From CAUTUX01 sp963545485 (GTDB lineage: Bacteria > Bacillota > Clostridia > Christensenellales > CAG-917): a DNA stretch of 64,000 bases. Positions 1 through 7,481 of this stretch are shown here, piece by piece (the first letter of the stretch is position 1; every line of letters begins with the position of its first letter). Position numbers and translations under genes: made by a program. The notes below the pieces were generated by a model, which was not told the origin of the DNA, searched no databases, and saw nothing but the letters and a program-made list of their open reading frames with translations. The stretch is taken from NCBI GenBank assembly GCA_963545485.1, contig CAUUJG010000006.1:1-64000 (forward strand), read 5' to 3'.

Positions 1-135
1 TCTTTTTCGTTGTTTTAATGCAAAAAATATAGGGTATTTCTTTGGGAATTACTTATTCAAACTAATACAATATTTATCTTCTAAAATAATGGCTACTTTT
101 ATTAATACTTTAGATTGCCTTTACATCCACTTTGA

Positions 136-1170
136 TTAACCCATTTTGCTTTTATTATTTACAATTTCAAGTAGCCTTAAATATATCTCCTCTCTAACAT
201 CTTCATTTGTTTCTAAGAATGCCAAAACCTTTTCTTTACCTTGTCCAAGTTTAATATCATTATAACTAAACCAACTTCCACTCTTCTTAATAATTTCATG
301 CTCACATGCTAAATCCAGAACGCAACCCCACTTTGAAATTCCTTTCCCATAGTAAATATCAAATTCAGCTGTTCTAAATGGTGGTGCAACTTTATTTTTA
401 ACTATCTGAACTCTTGTTCTATTCCCAATCTGATCTCCACCCTCTTTTATTGCATCCGCTCTTCTAACACACATTCTCACAGAGGAATAGAATTTTAATG
501 CATTACCGCCTGTTGTAACTTCCGAAGGTCCGTATGGATTTCCTATTTTATCTCTTACCTGATTTATAAATATAATTGTCGTTTTACTTGCAGACGTTGC
601 CGCAGTTAATTTTCTTAGTGCCTGCGACATCAATCTTGCTAATAAACCTATATGTCCATCACCCATATTGCCGTCTATTTCTGCTTGTGGAGTTAATGCT
701 GCTACAGAATCGACAACTATCAAATCAACAGCTCCAGATTTGACCAGTATTTCAACAATATCCAATGCTTGTTCTCCGGAACTTGGTTGTGAAATATATA
801 AATCATTAATATTTACCCCTAATGCTTCGGCATATCCTGGATCCAATGCGTGCTCAGCATCAACATATGCTACAGTTCCACCAAGTTTTTGTGTTTCCGC
901 AGCTATATGCAAGGCTACTGTTGTTTTACCGGAAGATTCATGCCCATATATTTCAACTATTCTCCCCCTTGGGATACCTCCAACCCCTAATGCCATATCA
1001 AGAGTCAAACAACCGGTTGGAATTGTTTCAATATTTTCCTCCGTACTGTCTCCCATTCTCATTATTGATCCATTACCGATTTCCTTCGATATCCTGTCGA
1101 TTGCAGCTTCCAACCTTTCATTTTTAGATAATTTACTGTCAAACTCTTTTGTTATTTTCTTATCAGCCAT
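136..1170 (-). CDS. recA: RecA recombinase
   Basis: RecA forms ATP-dependent filaments on single-stranded DNA for homologous recombination and the SOS response. At 344 aa it has normal length. The Walker A motif GHESSGKT lies near residues 76-83, Walker B with VVDSVAAL near 150, and the L2 loop region around FINQVRDKIG is present; the C-terminus is short and basic rather than the acidic tail of enterobacteria. The start ATG is preceded by AAGGAG. It lies about 100 bp downstream of the aroQ stop and has its own candidate promoter there. I saw no Firmicutes LexA box (GAAC-N4-GTTC) upstream, but a perfect inverted repeat frames the ribosome binding site (separate entry). The 135 bp after the stop hold no convincing gene. 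Confidence 0.98.
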   Translation of the reverse strand: MADKKITKEFDSKLSKNERLEAAIDRISKEIGNGSIMRMGDSTEENIETIPTGCLTLDMALGVGGIPRGRIVEIYGHESSGKTTVALHIAAETQKLGGTVAYVDAEHALDPGYAEALGVNINDLYISQPSSGEQALDIVEILVKSGAVDLIVVDSVAALTPQAEIDGNMGDGHIGLLARLMSQALRKLTAATSASKTTIIFINQVRDKIGNPYGPSEVTTGGNALKFYSSVRMCVRRADAIKEGGDQIGNRTRVQIVKNKVAPPFRTAEFDIYYGKGISKWGCVLDLACEHEIIKKSGSWFSYNDIKLGQGKEKVLAFLETNEDVREEIYLRLLEIVNNKSKMG

Positions 1171-1200
1171 TTGTCATATCTCCTTAATGTGATATGACAA
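1171..1200 (-). repeat. Perfect 10-bp inverted repeat around the recA ribosome binding site
   Basis: On the coding strand TTGTCATATC and GATATGACAA are exact reverse complements separated by ACATTAAGGA. The second arm ends at the base before the recA ATG, and the Shine-Dalgarno AAGGAG sits in the loop and the first base of the arm. It could act as an RNA hairpin or, since it overlaps the likely -10 and start site, as a DNA operator. Confidence 0.75.
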
Positions 1201-1227
1201 TATTAACACATTGAATATTTTTTTCAA
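1200..1227 (-). promoter_or_regulatory. Candidate recA promoter
   Basis: On the minus strand TTGAAA (1222-1227), a 16-base spacer and TAATAT (1200-1205) form a plausible sigma-A promoter. It would place transcription start near 1193, inside the inverted repeat. The call is tentative because the region is AT-rich. Confidence 0.4.
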
Positions 1228-1269
1228 ATCTTTTTTGTCTTATTTGTACTAATTTATAGACACAAAGTA

Positions 1270-1698
1270 TTATTTTTGGCGATTTTTAACAATTTTTAGT
1301 GCTTTTTTATATCCGTCAACCCCTAAACCGGCAATTTTTACCTCAGAAATCTCCGAAATATATGATTTTTGTCTGTATTCCTCTCTTTTTGATGTGTCTG
1401 TTAAATGCACTTCTATAATCATTTTTTTATATGTTTTTAATGCATCTAATATGGCAATAGATGTATGTGTGTATGCTCCTGCGTTAATTATAATGGCTGA
1501 ATACTTCTCAGCCTTCTGTATTATTGATACTATTTTCCCTTCATAATTTGACTGCTTAATCTTTACTTTTACCCTAAGTTCCTTTGCATATTTTTTAAGT
1601 TCATCACACATCTCAGAATATGTACAACTTGGATAAATATCTTCTCTTTTACCTAACATATTAATGTTGGGTCCATTAATAATTAATATTGATTCCAT
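1270..1698 (-). CDS. aroQ: Type II 3-dehydroquinate dehydratase
   Basis: Converts 3-dehydroquinate to 3-dehydroshikimate, the third shikimate-pathway step. The 142-aa protein has the type II fold signatures: INGPNINMLGKRE at the N-terminus (catalytic Tyr/Asn region), the NAGAYTHTS motif near residues 72-80 and EVHLTD near 96-101, where the catalytic His lies. It is the last gene of the aro operon and its start overlaps the end of aroE-aroK by 23 bp, which suggests translational coupling. Length is typical. It is unrelated to the type I (AroD) enzyme. The following gap leads to recA. Confidence 0.95.
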   Translation of the reverse strand: MESILIINGPNINMLGKREDIYPSCTYSEMCDELKKYAKELRVKVKIKQSNYEGKIVSIIQKAEKYSAIIINAGAYTHTSIAILDALKTYKKMIIEVHLTDTSKREEYRQKSYISEISEVKIAGLGVDGYKKALKIVKNRQK

Positions 1699-2908
1699 CT
1701 ATATATTCCTTTATCTTTTTAATTGATGCTTTCGCAACATAAAAAGGGTTTCGATCATTATATATAACGACATCAGCCATCTCTTCATATATGCGTTCTC
1801 TTTTGCTTGCCAGTTTATCATATTCTTTCTTGTTTTTTATCAAAGGTCTTCCTTTAAAATCATTGATTTCTCTGCTAGTTTTTAACAATACAACAATTGA
1901 ATTACTCTTTATCAACTGTCTATTTTCTTCTTTTAAAATAATACCTCCTCCAGTATCTATAACTTGTCCAGTACGATATGCAAATTTTAACAGTGTCTCT
2001 GTTTCTTTTTGTCTAAAATATTCTTCTCCATATTCTTTAAATATTCTGGCAACTGTACTGCCGCTTGTTGCTTCAATATCTGTGTTGATATATGACCTAT
2101 TCAAAATTCTTGCAATTTCCTTTGAAACTGTTGTTTTTCCGACACAAGACATGCCTATAAGTACTATATTTAAATTATTAAAAAGTAACCGTTTATGTAT
2201 TGCGTTTGCCCCCTTATTGGGTTTACTCCCTGTAAATATTTCAAATGACATCAACGCTTGATGCACAAGCATTGGTAATCCATTAATATATTCAGCATTA
2301 TCAGGCAATCCAATTGCAAGTTGTGTTCTATGCGGGGAATAATTAATATCTATCACATTTTGTATATTTTTAAATTTACTCAAATCTAAAAGTCTTTCCC
2401 CAGGATAATTGGGTCCCGATATAGGTGTAGTGTTGCATATAAACTTAACATCATTCTGTTCATAGATATTTTCATAATTCAATTCACCTGTTCTAGAAAT
2501 AACATGAGGTACAAGCCCCAATGTCCTGCAGTATGCTATTACAGTTCCGCATGTTGCTCCCGATCCCATAATATATACTTCTTTATGTTTCTTGAAAATA
2601 TGCTCATATGCTTTTTTTATTCCATAATAATCGGTATTGTAACCCATTAATTTTCCATTTTTATTAGCCACTGCATTTAAAACACTTGTTTTTCTGACAA
2701 TTTCAGAATTTCTATCCATACTATGTATAAGGTTTTTTTTATATGGAATTGTAACATTGAACCCAATATATTTTTTGAGTCGTACAAATTCTTTTAACTT
2801 ATCTTCATTTTCTATATTCTTGATTTCACATTCAACCCCTAACATATTATATATCTGTGGCGATAGCGAATATGAAATATTTTCTCCGACAAGATAAATT
2901 TTTTCCAA
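1676..2908 (-). CDS. aroE-aroK: Shikimate dehydrogenase-shikimate kinase fusion
   Basis: A 410-aa two-domain protein for consecutive shikimate steps. Residues 1 to about 245 are a shikimate dehydrogenase: substrate motif SYSLSP, GFNVTIPYK with the catalytic Lys, and GYNTDYYG; a glycine-rich NADP loop (GSGATCGT) follows. Residues from about 248 on are a shikimate kinase with P-loop GMSCVGKTT, NTDIE (metal/shikimate Asp), TGGGIIL and the RPLI lid region. Both domains look compact but complete, so the product should turn 3-dehydroshikimate into shikimate 3-phosphate. It directly abuts aroC-CM upstream and overlaps aroQ downstream. No frame disturbance is seen at the domain boundary, so the fusion is genuine. 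Confidence 0.93.
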   Translation of the reverse strand: MEKIYLVGENISYSLSPQIYNMLGVECEIKNIENEDKLKEFVRLKKYIGFNVTIPYKKNLIHSMDRNSEIVRKTSVLNAVANKNGKLMGYNTDYYGIKKAYEHIFKKHKEVYIMGSGATCGTVIAYCRTLGLVPHVISRTGELNYENIYEQNDVKFICNTTPISGPNYPGERLLDLSKFKNIQNVIDINYSPHRTQLAIGLPDNAEYINGLPMLVHQALMSFEIFTGSKPNKGANAIHKRLLFNNLNIVLIGMSCVGKTTVSKEIARILNRSYINTDIEATSGSTVARIFKEYGEEYFRQKETETLLKFAYRTGQVIDTGGGIILKEENRQLIKSNSIVVLLKTSREINDFKGRPLIKNKKEYDKLASKRERIYEEMADVVIYNDRNPFYVAKASIKKIKEYIDGININY

Positions 2909-4219
2909 TTATTGTAATCTCCTACTTTCTTTAAAAATACTATTATAAATCTTGTCGATACTTGTACAGTGCTTTGTTAGCAATATTTTATATTTAATAT
3001 CACTTTCTCTTGTACTATCTAACACCTCTCTTTCTTCATCTATTTTAACTTTCCCTATTTCTTTAACAATATCAAATCGCCTATCCAACAATTGCATCAA
3101 TTCATCATCTATACTGTCAATCTGGGCTCTTAATTCCGGTATTGCTTTCTTTCTTTTAAAATATTCATCCAGTAGTGCAATATAAATTGCACTATCTATA
3201 CATATCGGTATTCGCATTGCAATACAGCTGTCATATCTTCCAGTGAAAGAATGAGTTACATTTTTCATTGTACTAATATTCACAGTTTCCTGTTCTATAG
3301 AAATTGTTGGAGTCGGTTTTACTGCTGTCGAAATAATAATAGGGTTTCCATTCGCAATACCTCCATCAATTCCGCCTGTATGATTTGTTTGGATCACAAT
3401 ATTGTTATTTTCTACTCTTATTTTGTCATTTTTATCACTCCCAAATCCATTAACAAATTGGAAACCATCTCCGAACTCAACTCCCTTTACTGCTGGTATC
3501 GAATATATATAATATGCTAACTTGCTTTCAAGCCCTTCAAAAAGTGCATCCCCAAACTTGCCTTTATAATCTTCAAGAAATACTGCACTTTGAATAATGC
3601 CACCAACACTGTCGGTCCCATTAATGTTATTTAATAAGCTGTCTAATTTTTTTTGATTGCTCTCTGTAGACTCATAAAATGGATATATCTTTGTTAATCT
3701 ATCCTGAACAACATTCCTCATAGGTCTCGTATTTTTTATATCTACAAACGAAATCCCTGCAATATTTGAAATAAACGAGTATGAATATATTCCTTCCGCA
3801 TTTAGTATGCTTGCCGCAATACCACCCATGATGCATAACATTAGTGTGAGTCTTCCAGAAAATCTACCACCACCACTTTTTATTTTTCCATCTTTAAGTA
3901 ATGCCACATAATCCGCATGAGATGGTCTTAAAACATTAAGATCATATGCATCAGGATGGGCATCTTCATTGTATGCAATAATCTCAATCAATTTCCCTGT
4001 CGTCACACCGTCAGCTATTCCGGACACAATTTCATATCTATCTTTTTCTATTCTTTCTGTTATTCCTTTATATGCTTTTGCCCTCTTTGATATAAATTCG
4101 TCTATTAAATTTATATCTATCGGCAAACCCTTCGGCATATTAAAAATTTTAAGTCGCATCTCTTTGCTGTGCGATGCTCCTGTTATCTCAAAATCCAATG
4201 TTTTGAAATCTGTTCTCAT
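2909..4219 (-). CDS. aroC: Chorismate synthase with C-terminal chorismate mutase domain
   Basis: The 436-aa protein joins two consecutive steps. Residues 1 to about 345 are chorismate synthase (EPSP to chorismate, FMN-dependent): TGASHSKEM carries the N-terminal catalytic His, RPSHADY the second His region, and GGRFSGRLT is the divergent clostridial version of the ASARET block. From about residue 355 an AroQ-class chorismate mutase follows (ELRAQIDSIDDELMQLLDRR, then IGKVK), which rearranges chorismate to prephenate. The mutase is about 80 residues, the usual size for the helical class. It overlaps aroA by 4 bp (ATGA). The fusion would let chorismate pass straight towards Phe/Tyr; no prephenate dehydratase or dehydrogenase is in this operon. 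Confidence 0.92.
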   Translation of the reverse strand: MRTDFKTLDFEITGASHSKEMRLKIFNMPKGLPIDINLIDEFISKRAKAYKGITERIEKDRYEIVSGIADGVTTGKLIEIIAYNEDAHPDAYDLNVLRPSHADYVALLKDGKIKSGGGRFSGRLTLMLCIMGGIAASILNAEGIYSYSFISNIAGISFVDIKNTRPMRNVVQDRLTKIYPFYESTESNQKKLDSLLNNINGTDSVGGIIQSAVFLEDYKGKFGDALFEGLESKLAYYIYSIPAVKGVEFGDGFQFVNGFGSDKNDKIRVENNNIVIQTNHTGGIDGGIANGNPIIISTAVKPTPTISIEQETVNISTMKNVTHSFTGRYDSCIAMRIPICIDSAIYIALLDEYFKRKKAIPELRAQIDSIDDELMQLLDRRFDIVKEIGKVKIDEEREVLDSTRESDIKYKILLTKHCTSIDKIYNSIFKESRRLQ

Positions 4220-5412
4220 ATTTTTATTTCAGCTCCACATCTAATTAAATTTTGAATAAAGCTTGGATGTGACTTGTCAATACTTCCAAATCCTTCCATT
4301 TCTCCACCCGTTCGCAAACATATCATCACTTTCAACATATCACATCTATGATCCAATGAAGAATCGAAATAATGTGGCTTTTTCAACCAATCATCGTTTG
4401 AATATATTCTTAAACAGTCATCATACAAACTATATTTGACCTTAAGCTCATCAAGTATTTTTATACTTTCCAAAATCCTATTGCTTTCCTTATATTTTGT
4501 ACGTGCTATACCCCTTAGATTAGTTACACTACAATTATGTATTGCCAAATAAAGTGCTGAGAATATCAAATCTACGCTCTTTTTGATATCTATATCAAGA
4601 TCACCTATTGCACTAACAGATGTGTTATATGAACCTCTAAGTGTATTCTTAAATTTGCTTCCAATCATTTTTAATATATTATTAAATTCAGCATCTGGCT
4701 GTATACAATCGTTTGCAAATCCCTTAATGTATATTTTATCGCCTATTATATTCAATGCTCTATATATAGCTTCAGTTGAACTGTCGCCAGGAACAATTAT
4801 TTCTCCGTTTGACATGTCAAATTTTTTAATAGCATCCCTTGTCATTACTACATATGGAAAAACATTATCTACACTTTTGAAATCAAGTTTTAAGTTCGCA
4901 TAATGTGCCACCATCATTAACCCTGAAATTGGTTGTGATGTCTTTACAGACTTGAAACTTTTATGTACATATCTATTAATTTTTTTCCCTCTAATCGTCT
5001 CTCCATCAAGACGAATAATTGCCCCGTTCATATTTAAAAATTCTATTAGTTCTTCATGCGGACGTTCCTTTAATCTATCACCAAGTTTAATCGTATATTC
5101 GTTACAATATGTTGCCAAAACAGGAAGTATAAATCTGAATGTAGCTCCACTTTCTTTAATTTGTAACTTTGGGCATTGAACTGATATTCCTGCAGTGCTA
5201 TCTATAAGTATTTCGTTATTTTTCTTTTCAACTTTAATCCCAAGTTCACGAATCGCACAAATTGTCTCTTGAATATCGTTACCTTCGAAAAGACCTTTCA
5301 AAATTGTTTTTTTATTTGCCAGTGCTGCACATATAAGGTATCTATGTATATACGATTTTGATGATGGAATTGTAACTGTACCACTAAGCTGTGATTTATT
5401 GATTATAGGCAC
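4216..5412 (-). CDS. aroA: EPSP synthase (3-phosphoshikimate 1-carboxyvinyltransferase)
   Basis: Adds the enolpyruvyl group of PEP to shikimate 3-phosphate. N-terminal SGTVTIPSSKSYIHRYLI matches the conserved Ser-Lys-Ser substrate site; GATFRFILPVLA, the DRLKERPHEELIEFL phosphate-loop region and PGDSSTEAIY follow, with DHRCDMLKV at the C-terminal domain. At 398 aa it is slightly shorter than the usual 420-430 aa. The stretch ESGATFRF replaces the common GNAGTxxR motif near the PEP site, typical of class II-like or divergent Firmicute enzymes. It overlaps aroC by 4 bp and aroB by 10 bp, so it is translationally coupled in the operon. Confidence 0.93.
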   Translation of the reverse strand: MPIINKSQLSGTVTIPSSKSYIHRYLICAALANKKTILKGLFEGNDIQETICAIRELGIKVEKKNNEILIDSTAGISVQCPKLQIKESGATFRFILPVLATYCNEYTIKLGDRLKERPHEELIEFLNMNGAIIRLDGETIRGKKINRYVHKSFKSVKTSQPISGLMMVAHYANLKLDFKSVDNVFPYVVMTRDAIKKFDMSNGEIIVPGDSSTEAIYRALNIIGDKIYIKGFANDCIQPDAEFNNILKMIGSKFKNTLRGSYNTSVSAIGDLDIDIKKSVDLIFSALYLAIHNCSVTNLRGIARTKYKESNRILESIKILDELKVKYSLYDDCLRIYSNDDWLKKPHYFDSSLDHRCDMLKVMICLRTGGEMEGFGSIDKSHPSFIQNLIRCGAEIKI

Positions 5413-6359
5413 AAAAACTCCTCTATGCTGATTCCCTTAATTCTACAATCTCCTGGTTCTTCTATATCTATAAATTCAAGTTTTTGATTATCAATCATTT
5501 TCTTATCTTTTAAAATATATTTATACAATTTCTTATTATCCATTTGTATTTTATCAATGTTGAAAAATTCAAAGATTGTATTATATCTGTCTCGTTGCTC
5601 TTCACTAAATATCCCAAGTTTATATTTTCTCTCAATGATATATTGTATTCCATATGCAACTGCCAATCCGTGTGAAATTTTACCTCTACTCATTGTCTCC
5701 AAAGCATGTCCAATCGTATGTCCAAGATTCAATATTTTTCTATCTCCAGTTTCATTCAGATCTTTCAAAACATATAACTGTTTTAAATCTATGCACTTTA
5801 ATATAAACTCGCTATCAATCTTAAATCCTTCTTTTATTTCAGAGTATATACCCTTTGATATAAATGCATACTTAATTATCTCTCCATACGCTGACTTGTA
5901 TTCACATTTTGGCAATGTTTCAAGAAACTCAGGACAGACAATTATTTCATCTGCTTGTTTAATTACTCCGACTTGATTTTTAAAAGCATGATAATTAATT
6001 CCACCTTTACCGCCTATTGCTGCATCTATCATCGCAAGCAATGTTGTTGGAATTAATGTATGTTTTATTCCTCGCTTAAATGTGCCTGCTACAAAAGTTG
6101 TTAGGTCACATACTATTCCACCACCAACTCCTACAAGCATATCTTTTTTTGTATAGTTATATTCCAATAGTTCATTTATAATCTTTTTATATGTTGCAAA
6201 GGTTTTGTTTTTTTCAATCGATGTTACAAGAAAAATATTTTTACCGTCAATAAAATTCATTTTTTCTTTGTTGAGTTTATAACAATTCTTATCGACGATA
6301 TAAAATGCCCGACTACAACTTTCCTTTATGTTTTGAATTTTATTTACAACCTCTATCAT
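5403..6359 (-). CDS. aroB: 3-dehydroquinate synthase
   Basis: Cyclises DAHP to 3-dehydroquinate using NAD and a divalent metal. The 318-aa sequence has GVGGGIVCDLTTFVAGTFKRG (NAD-binding glycine-rich region), IPTTLLAMIDAAIGGKGGIN, KSAYGEIIKYA, and the metal ligands in LNLGHTIGHALE and a later KDKKM motif. It is about 30-40 residues shorter than many AroB proteins, mainly at the ends. The start overlaps aroF by 4 bp (ATGA) and the end overlaps aroA by 10 bp. Confidence 0.95.
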   Translation of the reverse strand: MIEVVNKIQNIKESCSRAFYIVDKNCYKLNKEKMNFIDGKNIFLVTSIEKNKTFATYKKIINELLEYNYTKKDMLVGVGGGIVCDLTTFVAGTFKRGIKHTLIPTTLLAMIDAAIGGKGGINYHAFKNQVGVIKQADEIIVCPEFLETLPKCEYKSAYGEIIKYAFISKGIYSEIKEGFKIDSEFILKCIDLKQLYVLKDLNETGDRKILNLGHTIGHALETMSRGKISHGLAVAYGIQYIIERKYKLGIFSEEQRDRYNTIFEFFNIDKIQMDNKKLYKYILKDKKMIDNQKLEFIDIEEPGDCRIKGISIEEFLCL

Positions 6360-7327
6360 AGTATCTTTTTTATTTGATACATCTTGTCAGTTAATTTCCT
6401 AAATTCCGTTACCGATATCGTCTGCATAGAGTCGGATATTGAATTTTTCGGTTCATTATGTACTTCTAACATTACACCGTCAGCACCAACCGCAGTGGCA
6501 GCTAAAGCAATATTTGAAACTATCTTCGCATTACCTGTAGCATGTGATGGATCAACAATTACTGGAAGATTTGTTTTCAGTTTTACTGTTGCTACTGCTG
6601 CAAGATCAACAGTATTCTTCATATCTTTTTGAAATGTCCTTATGCCTCTCTCACATAAAATAACATTTGGATTACCTTGCAATAATATATACTCAGCACT
6701 TAATAGCCACTCTCGTACCGTTGCTGAAAATCCTCTCTTAAGAATTACCGGTTTGCCAATCTGCCCTACAGCCTTCAACAGTTCATAATTTTGCATATTT
6801 CTACAACCTATTTGAAGAATATCAATATCTCTAAATGTATCAATGTTTGATACATCGGTTATCTCAGAAACAACCGGCATCCCTGTTTCTTTTTTTGCAG
6901 CAAGCAAATATCTAATTCCTTCCTCTTTTAATCCTTGAAAGGAATATGGTGATGTTCTAGGTTTAAATGTTCCTCCCCTTAAAATTGTTGCACCTGCTTC
7001 TTTAACACTTTTTGCTATTGCTGTAATTTGATCTTCACTTTCAACAGAGCATGGTCCTGCAATTATATTAAATGTTGACTGTGATATTATTATTCCGTTC
7101 GCTAGTTTAATTTTTTTATCCGATTTGTCAGATGCAAGTTTATATCCTTCATCTTCGTAACTGATATCTTCTACACAATCAAAAGTTCTTAACCTATCAG
7201 GTTCTATTCCATCTTCAACATACATTATGTTAATACCGGAAATATTCGTTTCATCATATTTACATTTCTGTTCTTTTAACCAACCTTTAAGTTCTTGTGA
7301 TGGATAACTATTTAGAATTACTATCAT
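6356..7327 (-). CDS. aroF: DAHP synthase (type I beta)
   Basis: Condenses PEP and erythrose 4-phosphate, the committing step of aromatic biosynthesis. The 323-aa protein has an N-terminal ferredoxin-like domain of about 70-80 residues, the class linked to allosteric control, then the TIM barrel with IAGPCSVES (PEP/metal site), RGGTFKPRTSPYSFQG, ILKRGFSATVREW and DPSHATG with a conserved metal-binding His. This is the beta subclass related to KDO8P synthase, not the AroG type. The start lies 20 bp inside the end of the 57-aa small gene upstream and the end overlaps aroB by 4 bp. No tryptophan leader or T-box was seen. Confidence 0.94.
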   Translation of the reverse strand: MIVILNSYPSQELKGWLKEQKCKYDETNISGINIMYVEDGIEPDRLRTFDCVEDISYEDEGYKLASDKSDKKIKLANGIIISQSTFNIIAGPCSVESEDQITAIAKSVKEAGATILRGGTFKPRTSPYSFQGLKEEGIRYLLAAKKETGMPVVSEITDVSNIDTFRDIDILQIGCRNMQNYELLKAVGQIGKPVILKRGFSATVREWLLSAEYILLQGNPNVILCERGIRTFQKDMKNTVDLAAVATVKLKTNLPVIVDPSHATGNAKIVSNIALAATAVGADGVMLEVHNEPKNSISDSMQTISVTEFRKLTDKMYQIKKIL

Positions 7328-7481
7328 TTTTTAATATAAACTCCTCCGCTTCTGAATACGACTTGCAAATTTTTTTTTCATTATCATTTTCTATCTCTAT
7401 TGGATAATGTTCAAAAACAACTTCATTAAGTGCTGTTTGAACATTTTCAAATTCTTTTCCATTAAATTTTATTTTATGCAT
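7308..7481 (-). CDS. Unrecognised 57-aa small protein between CoA-disulfide reductase and aroF
   Basis: A small gene encoding 57 residues, beginning MHKIKFNGKEFENVQTALNE and ending KNDSNSK. Its ATG overlaps the last codons of the upstream flavoprotein gene (…GTTGATGCATAA), with an AGAAGGAG ribosome binding site 9 bases before it; its stop lies 20 bases inside aroF. This nested, coupled arrangement plus a good binding site supports a real gene. The product is acidic, has no membrane segment, carries one Cys (residue 39) and starts like a small beta-grasp or hairpin domain, but I do not recognise it. A role as a regulator or partner of AroF or the flavoprotein is only a guess. Confidence 0.7.
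   Translation of the reverse strand: MHKIKFNGKEFENVQTALNEVVFEHYPIEIENDNEKKICKSYSEAEEFILKNDSNSK

Noticed and set aside
668..1192. Long plus-strand open frame opposite recA
   Set aside because: It is the antisense of a certain gene, lacks a ribosome binding site and reads as low-complexity mirrored codons.
1171..1269. LexA/SOS box upstream of recA
   Set aside because: No GAAC-N4-GTTC or close variant was found; the inverted repeat present does not match it.
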